Shown one piece after another: positions 9,606-17,779 of a stretch of DNA of 64,000 nucleotides; position 1 is the stretch's first letter; each line of letters begins with the position of its first letter. The position numbers were made by a program, and so were the translations under genes. The stretch is from contig NZ_FOJM01000009.1 of assembly GCF_900111825.1 (NCBI RefSeq), positions 186,001 through 250,000 of the forward strand, given 5' to 3'. The notes beneath the pieces were generated by a model. That model saw nothing but the letters and a program-made list of their open reading frames with translations, was not told the origin of the DNA and ran no database searches. The stretch comes from Pedobacter suwonensis. GTDB lineage: Bacteria > Bacteroidota > Bacteroidia > Sphingobacteriales > Sphingobacteriaceae.

Positions 9606-11357
9606 TTATTTTATAAACTGAATATAACTAAAATTATAACCACCATTAGCGGCGAATACCTTAATTTTTTGGCACCCAGCCTTTAAAGGCACATTTTTGA
9701 TTTCGAAAGTGGCAAACTTTTTCATATTGCGGGTATTTGGAACCACTACATCACTGGCAACGGTTTTACCATCAATTAAAACGGTAATGCGTCCGTTGGC
9801 CTGATCTGCTGCTGCATTGATTTTTAACGTATAGTTACCTTTTTGTGCCACCTTAACCGTGTATTGCAACCACTCTCCTTTTTCGATATGGTTTACATAA
9901 TATTTTTCGTACTGAAGAGAATCTTTGGCAATATCTACACCATCATTGCGGTAAATGCCGCCGCGGTTTCCAGCCGTCCGCTTATTGGTAACCGTGTGGT
10001 AATCGGCCGTATCGTGATCGAAATAGGCAAATCCGTTTTTTCCCAAATCATAATCAACGGCGTAAATAATGCTTTTATCCTGAATTAAATTGGCCTTAAA
10101 AGGTTTGGTTTCATTGCTGAAAGGCTGGCGGATCATCGCATCAATTACATCACGGTGAATAATGGTATTTTCTAACTTCGAATAAATGGCCACTTCCATC
10201 AGGCCACTATATACGTTGCTATCTTTAGGTTTATTACCGCCATGGTTCAGGTATTTAACCAGTGCATCGTAATTGGGGTTCGATTTAATTTCCATCGGGT
10301 TATTAACGCCCATTTTCTTTAAAGGCCACCACGACCAGCCAATGTTGTTTTTTTCTAACAGATGGATGGCATCGGTAAACCAAACGTTTGAATTTTCGCC
10401 TGTTTCGCCCAGCCAAACGGGTACATTTTGCTCATCGCGGGCCTTAATGATGTGCGCTATGGAAGCCTGGTCGTTATAGTTCCAATATTTATGAAAGCTC
10501 AAGGCCATGTTTTTGTCCCATAGTGGAAAAATACCGTTGTAGTTATTGCCCCAACCATTACCTTCAATAATAATGAGGTGCTGCTGATCTACCTCGCGGA
10601 TGGCTTTGGTAATCGCAACCATCAGTTTTTTTAAAGGGGCATTCACTTTCTCCTGGGTCCCGTTTTTATCTTCCTCAGGATTACTGAAACCATAATTGGG
10701 TTCGTTTATAATATCATAGGCACCGATGTAGGGCTCATTTTTATAACGTTCGGCCAGTTTCCGCCACAGGGCTATGGTTTTCTCCTGGTTGGCCTCACTA
10801 TCCCACAGGTAGGGTTTCGACGGATCACGGTCGGCAATGTTTAAATCGTTACCCTGTCCGCCAGGTGCAGCATGTAAATCCAAAATGAGGTACATTTTAT
10901 TGGCTTTGCACCAGTTGAGCAAACTATCGGTTAAGGCAAAACCTTTTTCGAGCCAGGTATTTTTACCAGCCACAGGCTCCTGATCAACCGGCAGGGTATA
11001 AAGATTATAGTGCATGGGTAAGCGGATAGAGTTAAAACCCCAGCGTTTCATCGAATCAACATCAATTTTACGCGTATGGTTAGCCAGCCAGGCATCATAA
11101 AATTCCTGCGTTTGCTTTGGCCCCATCAGGTCGGTAATCCTTTCGCGGATGCGGTACTGCTGCGACTCTTTATTAATTTTCAGCATGTAGCCTTCCTGCA
11201 ACATCCAGCCACCCAGGCCAATGCCGCGCAACAATACGTTCTGGCCCTGCCCATCAATAATTTTTGTGCCTGATGCTTTTAAAAAACCCTGACCAAAACC
11301 GGTAAACGAAATGCTGCTGAACAGAAAAACAGATAATATAGATCTTTTAAAAAACAT
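9606..11357 (-). CDS. Secreted GH5-type glucanase with C-terminal CBM6-like domain
   Basis: The 583-residue protein has a signal peptide (to about residue 22, SFTGFGQ) and a GH5 cellulase-fold catalytic domain at about 30-380. The catalytic acid/base is Glu219 in DIINEP and the nucleophile is Glu318 in VWLGETGE; HAAPGGQ and SFHKYW are also typical. Residues about 440-583 look like a CBM6 carbohydrate-binding module (NRGGIYRNDGVDI, GEWLQYTV, final SYIQFIK). The N-terminal LLRGIGLGGWM block is typical of beta-glucan-active GH5 enzymes. It should hydrolyse beta-glucan outside the cytoplasm. It lies 17 bp after the GH30 gene in the same operon. The exact linkage it cuts is an inference. Confidence 0.87.
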   Translation of the reverse strand: MFFKRSILSVFLFSSISFTGFGQGFLKASGTKIIDGQGQNVLLRGIGLGGWMLQEGYMLKINKESQQYRIRERITDLMGPKQTQEFYDAWLANHTRKIDVDSMKRWGFNSIRLPMHYNLYTLPVDQEPVAGKNTWLEKGFALTDSLLNWCKANKMYLILDLHAAPGGQGNDLNIADRDPSKPYLWDSEANQEKTIALWRKLAERYKNEPYIGAYDIINEPNYGFSNPEEDKNGTQEKVNAPLKKLMVAITKAIREVDQQHLIIIEGNGWGNNYNGIFPLWDKNMALSFHKYWNYNDQASIAHIIKARDEQNVPVWLGETGENSNVWFTDAIHLLEKNNIGWSWWPLKKMGVNNPMEIKSNPNYDALVKYLNHGGNKPKDSNVYSGLMEVAIYSKLENTIIHRDVIDAMIRQPFSNETKPFKANLIQDKSIIYAVDYDLGKNGFAYFDHDTADYHTVTNKRTAGNRGGIYRNDGVDIAKDSLQYEKYYVNHIEKGEWLQYTVKVAQKGNYTLKINAAADQANGRITVLIDGKTVASDVVVPNTRNMKKFATFEIKNVPLKAGCQKIKVFAANGGYNFSYIQFIK

Positions 11358-11374
11358 AGTTGATTGATTAAAAA

Positions 11375-12772
11375 TTACCAGATATAAGTAGCTACTGCAC
11401 CCTTATCGAGCGCCGCAGCATAGCTTTTGCCCTTTAGGCTAATGTTAAATGCTGCAGTTGCTTTGCCCGTATTGGCCACAATAAGTACATGTTTACCTTC
11501 GGGTGTTTTAAATGCAACATTAGCCAAACCCTCCGGCTCGTTAGATGCAACCCTTACGGAGCCCGGCCTTACAAACTTAGCGGCATGGGCAATGGAAAAG
11601 TAGGCCAGGTTACGGCTATAATGGTCGCCGTTAATGGTAACTGCACCCTGGCACATCGAGCAACCTCCCCTATCGGTATAAGGTTTATTTTCAGGATCGG
11701 CAGCGAGGTTCCATTCCAATACATTTCTGGCCCAGTTACGTGTGGCACCGATAATTAAACGCGCTACCGGATTTATGATATCAATAGTCGTAGCATCAGG
11801 CTGTTCTACCACCATTTGCTCAGAAAAATAAATATTTTTATCAGGATGGGCATCATGCACATCGCTGAGTGCTTCTATTTTCCCGCCGTAAAGATGGAAA
11901 GCAGATCCATCGATATATTTTCTGGCTTCCGGATCATCCAAAATACTGATCGGATAATCGGGCCGATCGGCATTATGATCGTAAACAATAATTTTGGTTT
12001 TAATGCTGGCTTTTGCAAACGCGGGGCCTAGAAACTGCTTTACAAATAGCGCCTGATCTGGTGCTGCCATAAACAAACTCGGGTTATTGCCCGGATGTAA
12101 AGGTTCGTTTTGCACCGTGATGGCATCAATAGAGATTCCCTCCTTTTTCATTTCCTGTACATAACGCACAAAATATTTAGCATAAGCGGCATAATACTCC
12201 GGCTTAAGCATCCCTCCGCGGGCATCGTATGTTGTTTTCATCCATAAGGGAGGAGACCATGGCGAACCCATTATTTTGATTCTAGGATTAATGGCCAGGA
12301 TTTCCTTCATTACCGGAATAACATCTGCTTTATCAGGGCCTAAATCAAATTTAGCCTGCTCGACATCGGTTTGTCCTTCAGGAATGTCGTTATAAGAAAA
12401 TACTTTTTCGTTTAAATCAGATGCACCAATGCTCAACCGGATGTAGCTTACACCGATATTGTTTCCATCAGTAGCAAACAACTCTCTCAATAAGGCCGCT
12501 CTCGCCGGCGCCGACATTTTAACAATATGCTGCGCACTACCCCCGGTTAATGCATAGCCAAAACCATCTATACTTTGGAAGGTTTTTTTATCGTTTATTG
12601 CAATTACAGGCTGTTTTTTTTTGGCTGCAGACAGTCTTAAACCTGCAGTCTGACGGGTAAACAGGGCTGTACGATCGGCTTTGGTTAGCCATACCTGTGG
12701 CTGGCTTTGCGCCATAACCGAAAAAGTAAAAGCACAACCTATTAAGAGTCCAATGGACTTGGTAATTAGCAT
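11375..12772 (-). CDS. Secreted GH30 glycoside hydrolase (candidate beta-1,6-glucanase)
   Basis: The 465-residue enzyme has a signal peptide ending FSVMAQ, then a GH30 (beta/alpha)8 domain beginning IDGFGYALTGGSA. The acid/base Glu223 lies in TVQNEPLHPGNN and the nucleophile Glu318 in IYFSEQ; the substrate-binding GSPWSPPLWMK is also present. A beta-sandwich typical of GH30 covers the C-terminal part. In Bacteroidota, GH30 enzymes beside SusCD often act on beta-1,6-glucan, which would suit the neighbouring GH5-CBM6, but glucosylceramidase- or xylanase-like activity cannot be excluded. An intrinsic terminator at 12792-12826 separates it from susD, so it may be expressed at a lower level. Confidence 0.87.
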   Translation of the reverse strand: MLITKSIGLLIGCAFTFSVMAQSQPQVWLTKADRTALFTRQTAGLRLSAAKKKQPVIAINDKKTFQSIDGFGYALTGGSAQHIVKMSAPARAALLRELFATDGNNIGVSYIRLSIGASDLNEKVFSYNDIPEGQTDVEQAKFDLGPDKADVIPVMKEILAINPRIKIMGSPWSPPLWMKTTYDARGGMLKPEYYAAYAKYFVRYVQEMKKEGISIDAITVQNEPLHPGNNPSLFMAAPDQALFVKQFLGPAFAKASIKTKIIVYDHNADRPDYPISILDDPEARKYIDGSAFHLYGGKIEALSDVHDAHPDKNIYFSEQMVVEQPDATTIDIINPVARLIIGATRNWARNVLEWNLAADPENKPYTDRGGCSMCQGAVTINGDHYSRNLAYFSIAHAAKFVRPGSVRVASNEPEGLANVAFKTPEGKHVLIVANTGKATAAFNISLKGKSYAAALDKGAVATYIW

Positions 12773-12791
12773 ATAAGGAAAATAATCTGAT

Positions 12792-12826
12792 AAAAAACAG
12801 GAAGAAAGACTTGGCTTTCTCCCTGT
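12792..12826 (-). terminator. Intrinsic terminator between susD and the GH30 gene
   Basis: On the minus strand ACAGGGAGAAAG (12826-12815) pairs with CTTTCTTCCTGT (12808-12797), 12 bp with one G-T pair, around a 6-nt loop. It is followed by a T run (plus-strand A run 12792-12797). It sits after the susD stop and before the GH30 start, where partial read-through would give more SusCD than enzyme. Confidence 0.75.
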
Positions 12827-12859
12827 AACAATTAAACTTTAACGATATAATATTCGAGC

Positions 12860-14389
12860 TTATTTAGTGCCGCCCCACTCTTTACTTTGTACAATTTTGG
12901 TATTGGCAAGTTCCCTTTCCGGAATTGGAAATATCTCGTTTCTGCCTGCTTTAAAACCTTTACCAGCTAATACTGTTGGTGCCAGGCCCCAGCGTACCAG
13001 ATCAAACCAGCGGTGTCCTTCTGCAGCAAGCTCTAAACGGCGCTCACGCATAATATTATCCATGGTTACCGGTAATGGATTCAGGCCCACCCTTGCCCTT
13101 ACGGCGTTAAACATTGTATAAGCTTTAGTTCCGGCACCAACACCTGCACCACTTTTTAACAGTGCTTCTGCTTCTAACAAATAAGTATCGGCTAAACGGA
13201 TTTCGTACATGTCCTGACCAAAATTAAGTTCCAGCTGGCCAGTGGTCGCTTTTGTAGAATTACGGCCGGCATATTTTTCTATAAAGTATCCCGTATTAGC
13301 ATATGCATGCTTATAAGTTACAATACCCGCTTTTTCCAAGCTGTCCAAATTTGCTACAGTTGCTTTATTCCTGGGGTCGAAATGAATCTGATCAAAGAAA
13401 TCTTTGGTAAAAGGCAAAAAGCTCCAGCCCGAGATATAATCAGGTGCCAGCGCGGCATTAACAGGCACATAGTTACGCGGACCTACCAAAATACTCATTA
13501 CGTTTCCTTCGCGGCTGCCAACGGTACCCCATCCCATATCAGAGGTAGTATTGTACACGATTTCGAGAACCGACTCTGAATTGAATTTATTTTTAACGTT
13601 CCATAAATCGGCGAAGTTGGGCAATAATTTATAACCATAGGTGCTGGCACCCGGAGCAGGTCCGTTTACCAAAGCAAATTCTGCCGCAGCTTCAGCCCAT
13701 TTTTGTTGCCACATGTATACTTTACCCAAAACGGCGTGTGCAGCTCCCTGGGTAAGCCGTCCACCTTGAGACGCGACAGGAACCGTAGTAGGAAGGTTGG
13801 GTATAGCTTCTGATAAATCTTTAACGATCAAAGCGTAAACCTGATCTGCAGGAACCTGTAATACATCAAACATGGCACTTGGCTCAACCACATCGGTTAA
13901 TAACGGAATGTTCTTGAACAACCTCACCAGATCGAAATAATAGATGGCCCTTAAAGTTTTTACCTCGGCGATATACCGTGTTTTAGTGGCTTCATCTAAA
14001 CCTGCACCATTTACTTTTTGCAAAAATACATTTGCCCGGTAAACGCCGGTAAAGCCTTTGCCCCATAAGTGGCTGGCCGCCCCTGAGGTAGAAGTCAGGG
14101 TATAGTTATTAATCGTTTGTAAATCGCCAATATCGGATGGCGAGTCACCTCCGGCAAAATGATCATCAGAACCTGCCGATAAAATATTCACCTTAGTAAG
14201 GTATCCTGAAGACTGATTTCCCAGAACATCATACACCGAGATTAGTGATGTTAATGCTTCAGCAGGGGTTTTATAATAACCTGTTTCCAAAATGCGGTCT
14301 CTAGGGTTTACATCCAGCTGTTTTTTGCAAGAGACAAACAATTGCGATGAAGCGACAATAGCCGCGATATAAAAAATATTCTTTTTCAT
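12860..14389 (-). CDS. SusD/RagB family surface glycan-binding lipoprotein
   Basis: The 509-residue lipoprotein has its signal ending SQLFVSCKK (lipidated Cys at 21) followed by LDVNPRD, a classic SusD start. TPR-like helices (AEVKTLRAIYYFDLVRLF, AAHAVLGKVYMWQQKWAEAAAEF) and the C-terminal block RERRLELAAEGHRWFDLVRWG are family hallmarks. It should sit as a lid on the SusC barrel and bind the polysaccharide or oligosaccharide before import. It starts 10 bp after the susC stop, so the two are translated from one message. The glycan is inferred only from the GH30/GH5 neighbours. Confidence 0.93.
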   Translation of the reverse strand: MKKNIFYIAAIVASSQLFVSCKKQLDVNPRDRILETGYYKTPAEALTSLISVYDVLGNQSSGYLTKVNILSAGSDDHFAGGDSPSDIGDLQTINNYTLTSTSGAASHLWGKGFTGVYRANVFLQKVNGAGLDEATKTRYIAEVKTLRAIYYFDLVRLFKNIPLLTDVVEPSAMFDVLQVPADQVYALIVKDLSEAIPNLPTTVPVASQGGRLTQGAAHAVLGKVYMWQQKWAEAAAEFALVNGPAPGASTYGYKLLPNFADLWNVKNKFNSESVLEIVYNTTSDMGWGTVGSREGNVMSILVGPRNYVPVNAALAPDYISGWSFLPFTKDFFDQIHFDPRNKATVANLDSLEKAGIVTYKHAYANTGYFIEKYAGRNSTKATTGQLELNFGQDMYEIRLADTYLLEAEALLKSGAGVGAGTKAYTMFNAVRARVGLNPLPVTMDNIMRERRLELAAEGHRWFDLVRWGLAPTVLAGKGFKAGRNEIFPIPERELANTKIVQSKEWGGTK

Positions 14390-14399
14390 TATTCAACTA

Positions 14400-17300
14400 T
14401 TAAAATCCAACGTTTAAACCAATCATAAATGAACGTGCCTGAGGGTAAACACCACGGTCTACACCCAATACCGTTCCACCGATTTCCGGATCATATCCGG
14501 TGTATTGGGTAATGGTCCATAAATTCTCGCTCATCAGGTAAGCCCTAACTTTTTGTGCACCAATTTTTTTCGAAACATTTTGAGGAAGGGTATAACCTAC
14601 CTGTAAGGTTTTTAACCTGAAATAGTCGCCTTTTTCAAGGTACAGTTTAGAGAATTTAATATAGTTTCCATTTGGATCAGATTCTACAATACGCGGCATT
14701 GAAGTAGATGGGTTGGCTGGTGTCCAACGATCTAATATCTTGGTCTGCCAGTTGGCGTAGGTAACATCTAAACGACGTAAACCCTGAAAAATCTGGTTTC
14801 CGCCAACACCATTACCAAAAGCAACCAGATCCCAGTTTTTATAAGCCAGGTTAATGGTGATGCCGTAAGTATATTTCGGAATTGGGCTGCCTAAAAATGT
14901 CCTGTCTGATGAGTTGATTTCATTATCTCCATTTAAATTCGCGAACTTAATATCACCAGGTTTGGCATTTGGCTGTAATTTAGTCCCAGCCGGACCAACG
15001 TAGCTGTCAATTTCTGCCTGAGTTTGGAAAATACCGAGCATATCATAACCATAATATTCGTTGAAAGATCTGCCCAGGCCAGTTCTGGTAAAGTTACCCA
15101 TGGTTTGAAAGCTTTGCGCATTATCTTCGATGAAGGTTTTACCTGGTAATAACCTGGTCACTTTGTTTTTAAGGAATGATATGTTTCCATTTACACCCAG
15201 GTTAAATTCACCGATTTTTTTTCGGTATCCCAGTTCAAACTCAAAACCGGTATTTTGCATATCACCTACGTTTTGCGTTGGCCCACCGGCTGCACCCACA
15301 TACAGTGGAATATCAGGCGTTTGCAATACTCCTACAGTTTTCTTCTTGAAATACTCTGCAGACAAGGTGAAATCAGTAAATAAGGTCGCATCAAAACCGA
15401 TATTGGTTTGGCGGGTTTCTTCCCACTTCAAATCCGGATTCGATAATGCAGCAGGACTCCAGCCGATTACGCTCTGATCGGTCGTACCAAAAGTATAGTT
15501 ACGGCCACTGCTTACCAAAGAAACATATCTGAAATCGCCCAAAGCATCGTTACCGGTAACCCCATAACCTCCGCGTATTTTTAAGAAATTTACGATATCA
15601 TTTTCTTTCCAGAAAGCCTCTTTTGAAGGCACCCAACCCAATGAGAATGAAGGAAAATATCCGAAGCGGTTGTTGGTACCGAAGCGCGAAGAACCGTCAC
15701 GTCTCATAATACCGGTAAACAGGTATTTCTCATCATAATCGTAAGTAACGCGGGTAAATAAAGAGTTTACCACATGTAATGTTCCATCGCCACCGCCTAC
15801 AAGTTTATTCGCGGTTCCCGGGTCATAATTTAAATTTGCTTCGTAGAAGCTATTGGCAATAATATTCTGATACGTGGTATTTAAACTTCTGCTGTTATTA
15901 TCCATGTAATAGCCTTGCCCCAAAATGATGAAAGCGTGGTGCTTACCAAAATTGCGCGCGTAACTTAAAGTATTTTCCCAGTTATAGTTTAATACCGTGT
16001 TAATTTCGCGGTAGAACGATTTTTTATCATTTTTAGAAGAAGAGTTCAGGTAAAAAAGCGGTGTATAAGAATCGCCGCCGTAAAACGCAACTTTAGTACC
16101 TAAACTTGATCTGAATTTCAGATTGGCAATCGGTTCAATCTCCGCAAAAGCGTTACCAACAATATTATGATCCCAGCTATAATTACCCAGGCGGGTTTGT
16201 ATATAAGCTAAAGGGTTACTCATTTCCTGACCAACAATAGGCGAAATACCATAAGGGAAGCCATCCGGATTTCTGAGCGTATTGGCAATGGTGTAAGGCG
16301 ATTTGGCAATTAAAGCCGGATCAGTTTCTATTACAGGTGTAATCGGATCGAGGTTAATGGCCGAGCTTAACGGTCCTCCGAATTCGCTATTCGTATTACC
16401 TACACTGCTGTTTACAGAGTGGCTATAGCCCAGGTTCTCGCCAAAAGTAATCCATTTTGCAGGTTTATATGTTGAATTGATCCTTACGTTTGCCCTGTTC
16501 CATTTAGAAATCGGGCTGGCCACAATACCATCCTGTTTAATGTAGCCCATCGAACTGTAGATGGTAAATTTATCATTTCCTCCACTAACGCTAAACTCAT
16601 GCGTTTGGCGGCGGGCATCATCATTAAATACCTGATCCTGCCAATCGGTACCTGCACCAAAAGCAGCAGGATTTGCATAAGGTTGGGATAATCCGGAGTT
16701 TGCTGCCGATTCGTTTCTGATGGTAGCATATTGCGTAGCATTTAATAAATCGAGTTTTTTAGCCGGTGCGGAAGTACCGTAAAAACCGTTATAATTTACG
16801 CTGATTAAACCAGCTTTACCTTTTTTGGTTGTAACAATAATTACTCCGTTAGCTGCTCTGGCGCCATAAATAGCCTGCGAGGCCGCATCCTTTAAAACCT
16901 CGATAGATTCGATATCTGCCTGGTTAAGGTAACCAATGCCACCATTATCTACAATTACCCCATCTACAACCCAAAGCGGATCGTTGTTACCTCCTGAAGC
17001 GAAAGAAGTATATCCCCTCACCCTTACAGTAGAAGAAGTACCCGGTTGTCCGTTACCACTGGCAATGGTTAAACCCGAGGTTCTGCCTTGTAAGGCCTGC
17101 TCCACCCTATTGATGGGCATACTTTCCAGATCTTTTGCCTTAACGCTCGAAATAGATCCGGTTACCACACTTTTCTTCTGCGTACCGTAACCTACAACTA
17201 CTACCTCGGTCAGATCTTTCGAACCGGCCATTAGGGCTACATTAATACGGCCTCCTGCCGGAACTGTTACCGTTTGTGTGGTCATACCAATTAAACTGAT

Positions 17301-17519
17301 GTTTAATTTTCCACCAACAGGCGCCTGGATGCTGAAAACACCATTGGCATCAGTAGATGCAGCCTTAGTTGTGCCTTCCAGCCGAACCGTTACACCTGGC
17401 AACGGACTACCATTTTGTTCTGTTACTTTTCCTGTAACCGGAATGTCTTGAGCCAATAAGGCCAACGGTAATGCCAGGATACAGTAAACGAAGAATACGA
17501 ATGTAAATCTTCCTCTCAT
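14400..17519 (-). CDS. SusC/RagA family TonB-linked outer-membrane transporter
   Basis: The 1039-residue protein has a signal peptide ending PLALLAQ, a CarboxypepD_reg-like domain (VTGKVTEQNGSPLPGVTV, about residues 25-105) and the EVVVVGYGTQKKS segment that marks SusC-type proteins. A plug domain follows (RVRGYTSFASGGNNDPLWV, IESIEVLKDA, YGARAANGVIIVTTKKG), then a beta-barrel ending SFMIGLNVGF. It should import oligosaccharides released at the surface, with SusD as partner. I chose Met at 17519 rather than 17612 because the signal peptide begins there and the longer form would cover the promoter region. A candidate promoter and a 16-bp palindrome lie at 17589-17609. Confidence 0.93.
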   Translation of the reverse strand: MRGRFTFVFFVYCILALPLALLAQDIPVTGKVTEQNGSPLPGVTVRLEGTTKAASTDANGVFSIQAPVGGKLNISLIGMTTQTVTVPAGGRINVALMAGSKDLTEVVVVGYGTQKKSVVTGSISSVKAKDLESMPINRVEQALQGRTSGLTIASGNGQPGTSSTVRVRGYTSFASGGNNDPLWVVDGVIVDNGGIGYLNQADIESIEVLKDAASQAIYGARAANGVIIVTTKKGKAGLISVNYNGFYGTSAPAKKLDLLNATQYATIRNESAANSGLSQPYANPAAFGAGTDWQDQVFNDDARRQTHEFSVSGGNDKFTIYSSMGYIKQDGIVASPISKWNRANVRINSTYKPAKWITFGENLGYSHSVNSSVGNTNSEFGGPLSSAINLDPITPVIETDPALIAKSPYTIANTLRNPDGFPYGISPIVGQEMSNPLAYIQTRLGNYSWDHNIVGNAFAEIEPIANLKFRSSLGTKVAFYGGDSYTPLFYLNSSSKNDKKSFYREINTVLNYNWENTLSYARNFGKHHAFIILGQGYYMDNNSRSLNTTYQNIIANSFYEANLNYDPGTANKLVGGGDGTLHVVNSLFTRVTYDYDEKYLFTGIMRRDGSSRFGTNNRFGYFPSFSLGWVPSKEAFWKENDIVNFLKIRGGYGVTGNDALGDFRYVSLVSSGRNYTFGTTDQSVIGWSPAALSNPDLKWEETRQTNIGFDATLFTDFTLSAEYFKKKTVGVLQTPDIPLYVGAAGGPTQNVGDMQNTGFEFELGYRKKIGEFNLGVNGNISFLKNKVTRLLPGKTFIEDNAQSFQTMGNFTRTGLGRSFNEYYGYDMLGIFQTQAEIDSYVGPAGTKLQPNAKPGDIKFANLNGDNEINSSDRTFLGSPIPKYTYGITINLAYKNWDLVAFGNGVGGNQIFQGLRRLDVTYANWQTKILDRWTPANPSTSMPRIVESDPNGNYIKFSKLYLEKGDYFRLKTLQVGYTLPQNVSKKIGAQKVRAYLMSENLWTITQYTGYDPEIGGTVLGVDRGVYPQARSFMIGLNVGF

Positions 17520-17588
17520 AGAAATTACTTTTAAGTGAATTAATTTGGTTAGTTCATGATACAGTCTTACTGGTTGCTGTTCATGGAT

Positions 17589-17609
17589 CAAATCTATACA
17601 CGTGTATAG
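17589..17609 (-). promoter_or_regulatory. susC promoter -7 element overlapped by a perfect 16-bp palindrome
   Basis: On the minus strand 17596-17589 reads TAGATTTG, an exact TAnnTTTG -7 match 70 bp upstream of the susC start. Overlapping it, 17594-17609 is the perfect palindrome CTATACACGTGTATAG. A dimeric DNA-binding regulator bound here would touch the core promoter. The adjacent gene 17780-20698 encodes such a candidate regulator. No strong TTTG is seen at the usual -33 distance, which would fit an activator-dependent promoter. The other bases between 17520 and 17779 show nothing further. Confidence 0.55.
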
Positions 17610-17779
17610 CAACAGCAGAATTTAACCCTACTACACCAACCATACAACAGCCTTAAAAGTGGATAAAGAATAGAAAAAATGGACCTACATAAGCCCTACA
17701 GGCAAGTCATAAAAATCTGTATAACAGCCACTTGAATATTTCAATCAAAAAGAGCAGCGTTTGTAACAAAAAACGGCGT

